Shown: in pieces, positions 33,601 through 43,690 of the stretch
How positions within the stretch are numbered: position 1 is the first letter of the stretch
Layout of the letters: the number at the start of each line of letters is the position of its first letter
Assembly: GCA_947561585.1 (NCBI GenBank)
Contig: CANNZV010001847.1
Span: 1-64,000, forward strand
DNA from: Caprella mutica
Lineage: Eukaryota; Arthropoda; Malacostraca; Amphipoda; Caprellidae
Reading direction: 5' to 3'
Length of the DNA: 64,000 bases
Notes under the pieces: generated by a model
What the model was told of the DNA's origin: nothing
Seen by the model: only the letters and a program-made list of their open reading frames with translations
Database searches by the model: none
Made by a program: the position numbers and the translations under genes

Positions 33601-36600
33601 TATCTGCACTTCAAAATGCACCAGAACCTACCAATGTCACAGAGCTAAAGTCATTCTTGGGGTTGATTAATTACTATGGGAAATTTATAGGTAACGCAGC
33701 AACTAAATTGAGTCCATTGTATGAAATGATTAAAAAGAATGTGCATTGGAAATGGGGAAAAACTCAGAGAAAGTCATTTAATGAGGCAAAGAATTTAGTT
33801 AAGGAATGTGTGAACCTTGTACATTATGATCCTAAGCTACCCATTGTATTATCTTGCGACGCGTCACCGGTAGGTGTCGGTGCGGTTATTTCACACATTG
33901 ACTTAAACGGCGTAGAGCGTCCAATATCTTACGCTTCGCGTACTCTGAATGATACAGAAAAACGGTACGCGCAAATTGATAGGGAGGGACTAGCAATAAT
34001 TTTTGGAGTTAAGAAATTTAACAATTATCTCTACGGTAGGCAGTTTGAAATCAGAACTGATCACAAACCGTTATTGGGTTATTTTGGGAACGTCAAACCG
34101 TTATCAATTATGGCTTCTCCAAGAGTCCAGCGATGGGCAATGTTTCTGTCTGCGTATAATTATCAACTGAATTATTATCCTGCGCACAAGCAAGCTAATG
34201 CAGATGCGTTTAGCAGACTACCAGTTGCATCGCATTCAGTAGATCCAGTTTCGCCGGGAGATGTAGTTTTATTACTTAGCTGTGTTGAATCTAAACTTAT
34301 ATCAGTAAAAAAGTTGCGTGTGTGGACATCTAAAGATCCTATACTAGCTAAGGTAATTAATTATTGTAGGTTTGGGTGGCCAAACGACGCTCGGGAAATA
34401 GATTTGAAACCTTATTATGATAAGAGAGATGAAATTAGTATTGAGAATGATTGTTTATTGTGGGGATGTAGGTTCATTATTCCTACCAATGGTCGCTTTT
34501 CCTTCTTGAATTTACTCCATGACGGACACCCTGGGATTGCTCAGATGAAGGCCATTGCAAGGTCAATGGTTTGGTGGCCTGGCATTGATGGAGATATTTA
34601 CAACTATGTGAGTCGTTGCCACACATGTCAAAGTACAAGGAACCTCAAGAAGACAGAAGAGTATCGATCATGGCCAATTTCGGAAAAGCCATGGCAGCGT
34701 GTGCATATAGATCATGCCGGGCCAGTGAATGGGAAACTTTTACTCATTGTAATTGACAGTTTTTCAAAATGGATGGACATTCACATCGTATCTTCAGTCT
34801 CATCGGAGGTAACCATTGAAAAGTTGAGGAAAACTTTCTCTACATATGGATTGCCGATCACTTTGGTTTCCGATAATGCTACAGGATTTTCATCGGAGGA
34901 GTTTGAGGCGTTCTGTTTGGTAAATGGAATCAAGCATTTAAAGACACCACCTCGTCATCCCAGTAGCAATGGGTTAGTAGAACGAGCCGTACAAACTATT
35001 AAGCAGGCACTAAGGAAACAAAGCAGTGGGACATTGGAAACTAAATTATCAAGAGTTTTGTTCCATTACCGAACAACTCCGCACTCGACTACGAACAGAA
35101 CTCCAGGAGAGCTACTATTTAATAGGAAACTAACTACACATCTGGACTTACTGAGACTAACTGTGCGTGAAGAACTATTGAAAAGCCAATGGGCAAGAGA
35201 GAGCGGAATAAAACCTGTTCGTAACTTTTTCACTGAGGGTGATAGAGTATTCATCAAAGTTGATCCGAATAGCAAGAAAGAAAACTGGACTGATGGATTA
35301 ATTACCCGGATGAATAGTGAAACCATATTTGAAGTTCAACTATTCGATGGTCGGAAGTTCATCAGGCATTTGGACCACATTAAGGCGAACCAAACTGGTA
35401 CAGAAGGGGGAAGTGGTCAATCAAATACCGAACAAACATTCGATATCCCTAAGGAGAGATATGAAGTAATTCCGGATGGTAAAAAGTTTGATGCTACTTC
35501 TAGATCAGATGATAAATGTGAAACTCAAGATGCCTGTGCAAATTCAGTCGCTGATCATGGTTCTGCAACTCTTCGTAGATCATCAAGAATCAGGCGACCA
35601 CCAGATCGTTTCCTTGCTACATAAGATTATTGTATTCCAAACTTGTATATAACATTGTGTATTAAACAATATTGTTCTGTAATTAAATATCCAATTTTAT
35701 TGTTTGTAAGGAATGTAATGTATCCTGTAAATAAATAAATAGCAAACCAAATGGCCATTATGGTATATATATTTTTATATAGATTTGACAGTTCACCTGC
35801 AGCCTCTGTACTATTCAGACATGTGCCTTTCCTATATTACATCACCTAGTGCTGACTCGTTGTTATTGTCCCCTGAACATATTAAGGGGCTAAAATTGTT
35901 TTTAGCGAATGAAAGAGTCGGTGGTTGCGTTCCTTGGGTCCTGAACTGTTGGATTATGTAGCATCTTTCATATTTACTTGAAAAGTTCGTTTACACGAGG
36001 CTAATTAGTTAGGGAGTCGCTGCTTGCTTGCGAGTTCACAAACTGGCTAGTGAGATAGTGTTGATGACACGTATTCTTCAACGGCAACTATTCAGTAGTC
36101 CGACGCCCCACTAGTCAACCGCTTTTGTAGTTTATTACTAATTTGACATAAAATATGCATATTGGCATAAAATATGCATATTGACATAAAATATGAATAG
36201 TGCCGCCCCCCCCCAACCCCCCTGCCAGGTCTTTGAACAATCATGAAGTGTGCAGTACAACAAACTAGCGGATACAACAAACTACATTAAATGATGAAAT
36301 CAAGTGAGGGATTGCATCATACTAATTAACATTAGAAATAAAGAAAAATGAAAGAATACTAAAAAGTTTTAAAAATTATTTTATTATTTAGATTAGTTAT
36401 CAATTGAGTATACCTATTTAATCATATTTTTTATTTTAATAAAAAAAATAAAACAGTAAGATGGAACTGTCGGCTATTGGAGCGTCGGACTTTTGGGGCG
36501 TCGGACTTTTGGGGCGTCGGACTTTTGGGGCGTCGAACTTTTGGGGCGTCGAACTTTTGGGGCGTCGAACTTTACAAGCTAGTCAGCTTGTAAACTAGCG

Positions 36601-38541
36601 GCTTGTAAACTCGCCAGCTTGTAGCGAGTAAACTAACCTCATTTTCAAGCTGGGTTTACTAGCCTCGTCTTTTTTTAACACTGGCTACTGGCTGTTTTAG
36701 AGGATAGCCCTATGTTTATGTTTTTCATCTAGGCGATATTGGATCTTTGCATGCAAAGTTGACAAGTGTACTTGCGCAAGTATTTTGTGCAAGCAAACTT
36801 GAGGGTCTGTTTGACGAGACTTGCACAAATGTAGACTTGTACAAGAGCACAATTACGATGAATGTTTAAGAAAATGAGTTTGTTCCTACAAATTCATCTA
36901 ATCAATTCTATCAATTTGAAGGCAATTTATCAAATTGTTGCGAGTTTTGTAGTGAAACAGACCAAAATAGTAATGGCAGAAGAAAAGCAGAATTGTTGTT
37001 AATTACCTTTGCAGACGATTGGTCAATATACAGGAACCATTTTGCTAGATTTTGGGAGCAATCGGTTCAAAGGTCAAAGATCAAGGTCAGTGCTATTTAT
37101 AACTCAATAACTCAAAGTATTAAACCAAATTGTCTGAAATTTGATGGGACGATTGGACAATGTCCAGGAACCATCTGGTAGAATTTTGGGAGAGATCCAG
37201 TCAAAGGTCAAGGTCATGGTCATTTAGAACTCAAAAAGTATTGAACCATATTGCATAAAACTTGGTGGGGCGATTGGTCACTATCCACTCACCAGTTTAT
37301 TAGATTTTGGGAGAGAACAGGTCAAAGGTACGGGACAATAAGCTGCCAAAGCAAGCGCGTCATCATCTGAACTCGACATAGTTACAATTTAAACATGAGG
37401 CTTGTACAAGTATACCTTTATCGTGTGGTGGCGAAGGGAAATTTTCAAATACTTGTGCAAATACTTGCGCAAGTAGACTTGTCAAGTTTGCATGAACGTG
37501 TGTAGCCATATTTCATATTTACTATGTTTATTATTTTTTTAACGCTACTTGCTGTTTTAGAGGTTAGCGCTAGGGTTATGCTCTTCAACTACGAGGTCTT
37601 AGATTTTGTGTTAGGTAGACTCCTATGCTTCATTTACTATTACCTCTTCATTTTCCTCTTCTATTCGTAAGTGGAATCGTCGGTGCTCGTCTCTTTTTGT
37701 CACATTCCTTGGTAAGTTACTGCATTGACGGAGACTTTTTACATCCATTAGCTTGTCAACGACTATGGTAGATGACTTTTTCATGGAACCACTTCGTTTT
37801 TCGACTACTTCTTAAAGTCCCTTGTATTTATTTTCCTTTTAACATCCGCGATAGTCTGAAGCGATATATGGCGGAGACAGGCTTTAAACCCCAACTAAAA
37901 TTAAATTGCTGTTTAAGGTAGGGTTATCCTTCAAATTTTTATTTCTAATTTAGATTAAAATTTATTATGAATAATTTCGTAATTTTGAAATTTGTGTTTT
38001 GAGGTATTAATTTGATTTCTGTTGCATTCACTCTTCCGTTCCCTTGCCTAAAGGACCGTACACACGTAGGGTTTTATAGTCTTTCCACCAGAATTTTTGC
38101 GAAGCTCCTACATTTTCCACAAGAGTATAAGAAAAAACGGCATTATTATTTATTTCAGTTGGTACACATGAAACCTGCAGGTATTATGGATACCAACTAA
38201 AATAAATATAAATATATCGTTTTCTCTTATTCTTGTGGAGAAAGTAGGAGGAGCTTAGCAAAAAGTCTGGTGGGGAAAGACTTAAAAAACCCTACGTGAC
38301 ACGCCCCTAAAAGTATATCTTACGTGACATTGATTTTTTCCGCAGGAATGTGTTTTGCGCCTTATGTGAGAAGAAGACAAAAACGTGGACAACAATGCAT
38401 ATAATTTTACTGTCTGATAGAGAACACACTTTAGTTATGAGAAAGACTGCCGTGCTTAGGAAAAAATACAGGACCGTCGGACTCGTATTAGTGGCTGGTT
38501 GCACCGTTGTTGCCGCCGCTTGTTTATATACTCATTTTTAA
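30647..38541 (+). CDS. RING-finger protein with C-terminal membrane anchor, copy B
   Basis: Exons 30647-31398 and 38346-38541 join in frame to 315 codons, with the same intron position and phase as copy A. The complete C3HC4 RING is conserved: CSMC, then C-x-H-x2-C-x2-C after 15 residues, then CALC supplied by exon 2. The hydrophobic C-terminal segment (VGLVLVAGCTVVAAACLYTHF region) is kept, but the stop comes earlier, so the SKSK tail of copy A is absent. The N-terminal region differs from A by many substitutions and small deletions, with no stop. The intron is 6.9 kb because an entire Ty3/gypsy element and other repeats sit in it in sense orientation. AATAAA lies at 38604. The function is likely that of copy A; whether it is expressed across the enlarged intron is unknown. 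Confidence 0.72.
31500..31504 (+). repeat. target-site duplication, left (AGGGG)
   Basis: The same five bases recur at 35885-35889 beyond the right LTR. The unoccupied unit A locus shows a single diverged copy of the site. Confidence 0.85.
31505..31675 (+). repeat. 5' LTR
   Basis: It begins TGTAATGTATCCTG and ends GAACATATTA. No mismatch to 35714-35884 was found by eye. Confidence 0.95.
31677..31689 (+). promoter_or_regulatory. tRNA primer-binding site
   Basis: TGGCGACAAGGCT starts one base after the left LTR. TGG complements the CCA tail of a tRNA. I did not identify the tRNA. Confidence 0.65.
31701..35624 (+). CDS. Gag-Pol polyprotein of Ty3/gypsy element
   Basis: A single open frame of 1307 codons encodes the proteins for reverse transcription and integration of the element. 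In order: a Gag region (about 1-190); two CCHC knuckles (CYRCNGNHPHQKC and CFHCHKKGHIKPAC, about 195-230); an aspartic protease with LVDTGAS (about 290); reverse transcriptase with LDLKTAYLQ and the YLDD box (about 510-580); RNase H with LSCDASPVGVGAV (about 720); an HHCC integrase zinc motif ending CHTCQ (about 975); and the DDE core, with DHAG, SDNATGF and HPSSNGLVERA (about 1015-1100). Domain order RT-RNH-IN is Ty3/gypsy, not copia. Gag and Pol are in one frame with no slippage site. No envelope ORF follows. I did not assign a lineage within Ty3/gypsy. Confidence 0.95.
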   Translation: MAKHGSLNEFHPGEEDWSEYIERFVFYCEANAVKDDSKRRAVLLSSIGAATYKIVRNLISPKTTNEKTYEEIVELLQNHLDPKPSVIVQRFKFYHTSRNESESITSFIASLRKIAEHCDFGETLEEMLRDRLVCGVRNDRIQRRLLSEKDLTFKSAYEISIGIESASKGLVELQTESTTPILQVQKTSKEQRKVSCYRCNGNHPHQKCKFIEAECFHCHKKGHIKPACRLFNKKSKVNVIQQDSEYDKETSECDDADNVYTMFGVNLVFEKTTPIWCELNINDKPFKMLVDTGASLSVISEQEYLAKFGGKGAPRISPSTVKLETFTKEKIRVVGQADVNVKFEDKSCMLPLIVTGGAGPSLLGRNWLKPLQLFINKVNYLSSDFNLSTLFKQYCDVFSDELGKLNHKVSISIKENVTPIFYKNRSLPFSLRDKVEKELDKQVKLGILKRVDHCDWATPVVPVIKRDCSLRLCGDYKLTVNKVIKIDQYPLPVAEELFLKLRGGKLFTQLDLKTAYLQLELDEKSQQYTTINTHKGLYMYTRLNYGISAAPSIFQREMDELLGDLSCVAVYLDDIAITGTTESEHWQNVKLVLGRLLKANLKLNKTKCKFGVKEINFLGHQISSRGVSPMHDKISALQNAPEPTNVTELKSFLGLINYYGKFIGNAATKLSPLYEMIKKNVHWKWGKTQRKSFNEAKNLVKECVNLVHYDPKLPIVLSCDASPVGVGAVISHIDLNGVERPISYASRTLNDTEKRYAQIDREGLAIIFGVKKFNNYLYGRQFEIRTDHKPLLGYFGNVKPLSIMASPRVQRWAMFLSAYNYQLNYYPAHKQANADAFSRLPVASHSVDPVSPGDVVLLLSCVESKLISVKKLRVWTSKDPILAKVINYCRFGWPNDAREIDLKPYYDKRDEISIENDCLLWGCRFIIPTNGRFSFLNLLHDGHPGIAQMKAIARSMVWWPGIDGDIYNYVSRCHTCQSTRNLKKTEEYRSWPISEKPWQRVHIDHAGPVNGKLLLIVIDSFSKWMDIHIVSSVSSEVTIEKLRKTFSTYGLPITLVSDNATGFSSEEFEAFCLVNGIKHLKTPPRHPSSNGLVERAVQTIKQALRKQSSGTLETKLSRVLFHYRTTPHSTTNRTPGELLFNRKLTTHLDLLRLTVREELLKSQWARESGIKPVRNFFTEGDRVFIKVDPNSKKENWTDGLITRMNSETIFEVQLFDGRKFIRHLDHIKANQTGTEGGSGQSNTEQTFDIPKERYEVIPDGKKFDATSRSDDKCETQDACANSVADHGSATLRRSSRIRRPPDRFLAT
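35714..35884 (+). repeat. 3' LTR
   Basis: Same length and, by eye, the same sequence as the 5' LTR, followed by AGGGG. Confidence 0.95.
36125..36300. repeat. foldback element fragment
   Basis: AACCCCCCTGCCAGG and AATCATGAAGTGTGCAGTAC match the centre and one arm of the foldback element at 11371-12101. A direct repeat of CATAAAATATGCATATTG precedes it. Confidence 0.6.
36478..36574 (+). repeat. 16-bp tandem repeat, unit B specific
   Basis: Six copies of GCGTCGGACTTTTGGG, the last three with GAAC for GGAC. They lie where unit A carries its 15-bp satellite, next to a few GTAAACTAGCGGCTTG-like units. Confidence 0.9.
37010..37330. repeat. GGTCAAGG-type degenerate tandem repeat, unit B
   Basis: About two and a half units of the roughly 120-bp repeat found at 21990-22510. 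It is shorter than in unit A. Confidence 0.7.
37540..37840. repeat. repeat block R, second copy in unit B
   Basis: Counterpart of 22800-23110, sharing GTTAGCGCTAGGGTTATG and GTTAGGTAGACTCCTATG. Confidence 0.65.
38055..38309. repeat. foldback MITE family M3, unit B counterpart
   Basis: It occupies the same position relative to RING exon 2 as 23329-23578 in unit A, so it predates the duplication. Ends CCGTACACACGTAGGG and CCCTACGTGACACG. Confidence 0.85.
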
Positions 38542-38734
38542 AAATCGATATAGCCAAATTCTGTTTTTATCTGCAATGCATCCTTCATTTCGTTTAGGTT
38601 TTGAATAAAGTTTGATATTTTTAAAAATCTTGTCAAGTTCTTTTCCATTATTTCTGTAATATTAGAAAACGGGTACCACACCTTAACCTATGAAACCTAG
38701 ATTCTTATTCTGAAGTTAAAGTTTTTAGTACGGG

Positions 38735-38881
38735 TAGGTCTCGTTTCAATTACAGCTCACTTTAATAAAAGTGGTACTAATTTAGAGTCTTGTCTTGATG
38801 TAAGTACCGTTCGTAGACATAGAAAACGGAGACAATTTTTTGTGATTATTTCACGGTTGGTTCAGAAATTCTCCCAATCAG
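38735..38881. repeat. truncated Tigger-like element at duplication breakpoint
   Basis: GTAGGTCTCGTTTCAATTAC to GGTTCAGAAATTC matches the left part of 24000-24742 and then stops. This marks the 3' edge of unit B. Confidence 0.7.
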
Positions 38882-38945
38882 TGCTCGTTTGTCGTTTCCC
38901 CTAGAGATGGGGGAATTCCCCCATCAGTAGCAGCCCTGTGCAAAA

Positions 38946-39674
38946 CCATGGCCGTCTATAGTTGATCAGGCCAGATTCCCAAAAATAACAGCTGTTCAAA
39001 GTGGTCCTGAAAATCAAAACAAATGGCGAACTTAGTCTACATACGTTTTTATAATTGAACTATTTTAAGCCACTTATAGTTGTGTAGTGATGAAATAAAC
39101 TATACCAATAGATTTGTAATTATTCAATTACTATAAAAGTGTTATTTAACTGACCTGATAATAATTATTCTATTTAAAAATGGTCTATATACAAAAGAGC
39201 TTGATGGCCTTTCAATCAAAATGGCAGTTGTTCTCGCATCGTAATGCAATTTAAACCAATTTAGAGTTGTCTGACAAAAGTTTTAAGGAGGCATAATCGA
39301 TAGGACAGAAGAAATTTTTTCCCGAATTTTAATCTGTAACTGAAAATTTATGTATTTAAAATTGAACTGACTGAACCTAGACCATGTTACAGAGTAAGCC
39401 AGTCAAAGCCTATCAATTAGCTTACATTTCAAATATTAAAATTTAGATAGATCTTATTGGCTTGGAAATTTGAATGAATTCTATGTTATTGTAGGCTTGA
39501 AATCATCAAATATGAGCCAAATTTGTTAGGAGCAGAAGTTCTGCGAAAATTTTAGCTGTTAATTGGCATACAGTTTGCCAGCCTCTGAAATATGGAATAG
39601 GTAGTGCTAAAGAATACTAAATTATCACTTAAATAGGATGATGAGCTGGCCTGATAAACTATAGACGGCCATGG
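38946..39674. repeat. TIR element (CCATGGCCGTCTATAG ends)
   Basis: Nearly perfect inverted repeats of about 28 bp: CATGGCCGTCTATAGTTGAT at the left and its inverse at the right. The 729-bp interior is AT-rich with no ORF. It includes a block (39380-39600) related to the repeats at 45.17-45.60 kb. Confidence 0.8.
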
Positions 39675-39961
39675 CCAAACGCACAAGGATTTGACTACAG
39701 TACAATATCATGCATATACCTATAGGTTGTACGAACATGTTCACTATAAGTTTGATCAAATTTGAGGCTAATTCACAGTGTAATTTAATTTGAAAGAGGA
39801 CACCGTTGTCCTGGTGGTCTTAAAGGGTTAACTCAACATCATGGACCCTATTTCAATGACTGTGAATTTCAGTTATTTATTCTCTTCTAATTATTCGCTA
39901 GAATGTTAGTTTCATTTTTTGTGTGTTCACAGTTACTAAACAATCAAATATCGTAATGCGG

Positions 39962-40858
39962 GTGACCGGTATATTCCACCCCACTTTTAAGGTTAAGTTT
40001 GGTTAGTTATTAATATTTGATATTTATTAATATTTTTTTATAATACTAGGTAACTTGCATTTTCACTGTTTCAAATTAAACCTTTTGCTGGCTAATTACA
40101 AGCTGTAAATTTTTCACTACACATGTAACAGAACAGCAGAAAGAAAGGTTGTGTGAACGCTCTTTATCGGTTGAGGTATTTAGATTTTCAATCTCAAGCT
40201 GATTTTCTTCCTTATCGCCAACACAACAGCGATATTAATTGTGAGATGAGGTCATATAGTACTTCTTGTTACATTTTTTCATTTTGAATTTGGTATTTTA
40301 ACTTCTTGTAAGAGTGGTGGCTTTTGACAGTAGGCTTTTTCTACGTTTTTTATTTTGACCAGGATGTTTTCGATAGAGAGGTTAGGATTATTGTACAGGG
40401 TTTTAAGACTGGGAGGTTATTGCCTTTTAACATTGAGAGATTTTGACAACGGAGAATTTGGTCCTTGAATCCAAAACAACAACTTATTAGCAAAGAGCGA
40501 AAACTTTAAGTGGTTTGTCTCTGCCAGTCGACCCCTTACACACCTCATCCAACCATTGTTGTAAGGGCACATATGCAGTTTCATGTTAAAAAAGGAATTA
40601 ATATTAAGTTGTTCAACACGTAAACTTTGAAATGAACTACCATATTAAGAAGTAATTCTATTAGGATAAAATTTAATTGACTTGAGCTATCTCTAAATAT
40701 TGTCCAAATGTCTTAGGATATCGTCAGAGTTATTTTTTCATCGGTACAAATTATTTAACAAATGGCAATCTAAAAATAAAATATTTGAATTTTTATTGTC
40801 ACCCAAATGAGCATTGTCACAGGGGTGGAATTTACCGAGGTGGGATATACCTAGCACT
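39962..40858. mobile_element. MULE-like non-autonomous element
   Basis: It begins GTGACCGGTATATTCCACC and ends GGTGGGATATACCTAGCACT, imperfect inverted repeats. A perfect 10-bp direct repeat CGTAATGCGG flanks it (39952-39961 and 40859-40868). Target duplications of 9-10 bp are typical of Mutator-like elements; that assignment is inferred. No transposase is present. Confidence 0.65.
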
Positions 40859-40959
40859 CGTAATGCGGTATACAAGATATACCAATTTGTTACTTAATAT
40901 TGAATTTTCGACGTGGAACCATAAAATATTACGAAAACCTTAAATAGAAGAAATAACAG

Positions 40960-42115
40960 AAGTCCGAAAGAAATGGTGAAATTCTCCTATGAACAGAAAA
41001 GTTTATAATAAGAGCATTCTGGACAACATCATCGCCAGCAATGATCAGACGTCTGTTTCTACAAGAGTACAAGATATCTGGAAAAGCAAGAGAACAGTTC
41101 AAATTGTTTTATTTTACAAGAATATATCGGGATTCCGACAAGGATGGAACTGTTTTTCGAAAAAAGGAATCAGGAGGTCCCACAAAGAGAACGCCAGAAA
41201 AAGTCGAAGAAGTCAGAACTTTTTTGGATGTAAAATCAAGAAGCTCAGTCAGGAAATCAGCGCCTCTTTTCGACTACTTATTGGAGAATCCTTAAAAAGA
41301 CATTCACATGCGATTCTATTTTGATATGGCTGTGCATCCAACAACGGAAGCCGATAAGGAACAGCGACTCAAACTCTTCCGGTGGCTCTTGGATCAGCCA
41401 GATCCCGAAACATTTGTGTTGAAAGTTATCTGGACAGATGAAATTATTTTTTTGCTTCAATCAAGGCCAGTCGTTCATGGAAATGGAAGACGCAAGATAG
41501 TGAATGGAGACTGCTACCATGATAACATTTATTGAGAAAAAAAGTATACAAATATATATAGAACTCAAGCCCCTATATAAGTAAAAAAAAACTTTGCATT
41601 AGTTGCTGCAAGAAAATATTTGGCCCATCTTTCGTTCATGTGCTACTAGACAAGGTTTATGGTGGATGCAGGATGGTGTTCCTGCCCATTGCACCACTGC
41701 CGCAAAATAATTCCTGTTAAACAAGTTTGGAGGCAGAGTCATCAGCCGTGGGACACAGATTGCGTGGTCAGCGCATTCTCCAGATTTGAATCCTTTGGAG
41801 TTTTATTATTGTGCCTTAGCTCAAAAAGAAGTGTATTCTGCAAAACCAACTACAGTAGACGAACTTATCAATGTTGTGAAGAGATTTTCAGAAGACCATC
41901 GGGAGAATGTCCTTCAGAGTGTAGCACCTAATGTTTTGAAGCGGGCGAATCTCTGTGTGCAGCAATATGGAGGCCACTTCCAGCACCCTCTATAATATGT
42001 ATTTCTTGTTATTAATCATTAAAAATCCACTCTACCTGAAGATTTTGGTGTATTATTTGTTTTTTCGTCAGTATAACTATGAATAAAAGCCACTGACAAA
42101 TATCAAAAATGTTGG
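40960..42115 (+). pseudogene. mariner-like transposase relic
   Basis: Fragments in more than one frame rebuild the order of an IS630-Tc1-mariner transposase. An N-terminal helical region contains ESGGPTKRTPEKVEEVR. A catalytic VIWTDEIIFLLQS block follows, with a stop between the two. Then come a WWMQDG-like block with a stop near 41709, SPDLNPLEFYY-type sequence in a second frame, and a C-terminal NVLKRANLCVQQYGGHFQHP. It belongs to the same broad family as the two relics inside the hAT palindrome. GTTGGAACACACTGTACAT near 42110 may be its right end. Clearly inactive. Confidence 0.75.
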
Positions 42116-43198
42116 AACACACTGTACATACTAAGGTAACTAGCCCAAATAGCCAAAGTAAGTTTATTTGGTACTCGTGTTCATTTATATAGTTTTGGAT
42201 TTTGATCCGATACTTGAATAATTAATTGCATATTAGATAAACATTCATGTCACGTCAAACTAGATTCGATGAGCTGATTACCATACCCTATATGTTACTG
42301 TATCCTGGTGGGACCTTTTAAACGTATCTTACCCCTTGAACTTATCAAATTGGTCTATTAGAAAAAGTTGTCAACCCCCTAAAGAGAAACGGGTAATAAC
42401 TGTGATCAGAAATAATTCTTGAATTACTTTTTTTATTATGAAAAGTAACTGATGTAGATGAATATTTCCTAAAATTTTCAAGGCAAACTATTAAAGGTAC
42501 TCTCCAGGCTCCAGGAAAATGATGTTTATTACACAAAATAATAAAAATAAGGTCTAGGATCATTGATCTGCAAACCACATAAAATTCGACTCAGTAGGTA
42601 TATATTTTTTGTATTATTTTAACGTTCTGTGTGCAACACTTGTACGATGCTAATCTGACGCTGAAGAAAAAGATTACACTATTTGTTTATTTCCAATTTG
42701 AATTTTTGAAACAAACCGTCAATGTTCAGTCTCCATTTTTTATTTAAATTGTTTCCTGAAGTACATAAACGTTTCTCTAATTTTTTTGTCCTTACAGTAA
42801 TATTTTTTATTTTTTACTCTTACGTACCTAGAAAACAATCTAAACGCCGAACTGTGTACATTCTTTTTCTTCTGACTGTAGTTGAAAGTAAAACGGATAA
42901 AACTCAAGCCTCTGGGGGGCAAAATAAACAATATATAATTTATTCTATATATTTCAAACAGCAAATAAATATTTCAGTATGGGGATTAACGCCGATATTA
43001 AAACAGTAACAATTGAAAAAGAACATGAGTAAATGCTTAGAAAATATAATGGATAAATGAATAATATCAATAATTGTCTAGGACTCTAGGTATAGTATAT
43101 ATATTATATAGTGAGTAAGTATGTATAGTAAAAAAATTATAATTACTTTTACATAATAAAGCACCGATAAGTGGAATTATTTTATTATATTTTATAAG
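42116..43198. other. AT-rich non-coding stretch
   Basis: Only short chance ORFs are present. I see no conserved repeat or gene. Confidence 0.5.
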
Positions 43199-43690
43199 GG
43201 GACTAGTGAAACAAAGCCAAGACTAGTGAAAAACAAAGCCAAGACTAGTGAAAAACAAAGCCAAGACTAGTGAAAAACAAAGCCAAGACTAGTGAAAAAC
43301 AAAGCCAAGACTAGTGAAAAACGAAGCCAAAGACTAGTGAAAAACGAAGCCAAAGACTAGTGAAAAACCAAGCCAAGACTAGTGAAAAACGAAGCCAAGA
43401 CTAGTGAAAAACCAAGCCAAAGACTAGTGAAAAACGAAACCAAAGACTAGTGAAAAACCAAGCCAAAGACTAGTGAAAAACGAAACCAAAGACTAGTGAA
43501 AAACCAAGCCAAAGACTAGTGAAAAACGAAACCAAAGACTAGTGAAAAACCAAGCCAAGACTAGTGAAAAACGAAGCCAAAGGCTAGTGAAAAACCAAGC
43601 AAAGACTAGTGAAAAACCAAGCCAAGACTAGTGAAAAACCAAGCCAAGACTAGTGAAAAACCAAGCCAAAGACTAGTGAAATAAGCACTA
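43199..43690 (+). repeat. 21-23-bp satellite array
   Basis: I count 22 copies of GACTAGTGAAAAACNAAGCCAA-type units of 21-23 bp. Around 43400-43560, units ending CGAAACCAAA alternate with units ending CCAAGCCAAA, a two-unit higher-order period. Confidence 0.95.

Larger units (their letters stand above)
31505..35884 (+). mobile_element. Ty3/gypsy LTR retrotransposon, apparently intact
   Basis: A 4380-bp element has two 171-bp LTRs that I read as identical, a 5-bp target duplication, a primer-binding site TGGCGACAAGG one base after the left LTR, and a single open Gag-Pol frame. The purine tract before the right LTR is short (AAGGAA). Identical LTRs and an open frame indicate a recent insertion. 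It interrupts the intron of RING gene copy B. Confidence 0.95.
27476..38881 (+). repeat. segmental duplication, unit B
   Basis: This is the counterpart of 12213-24139 in the same orientation. It lacks the nested transposon and the large 15-bp satellite. It has gained a Ty3/gypsy element (31505-35884), an M2 MITE at 30.3 kb, an M3 MITE at 29.75 kb and a 16-bp tandem repeat at 36.5 kb. It starts directly after the pogo-like relic. Confidence 0.85.

Noticed and set aside
31701..35624. Endogenous retrovirus rather than a retrotransposon
   Set aside because: There is no envelope ORF between the Gag-Pol stop and the right LTR, and the single-frame Gag-Pol with 171-bp LTRs fits a simple Ty3/gypsy element.
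43199..43690. CRISPR-like array
   Set aside because: The repeats are directly adjacent with no unique spacers, and the genome is eukaryotic. It is a satellite.
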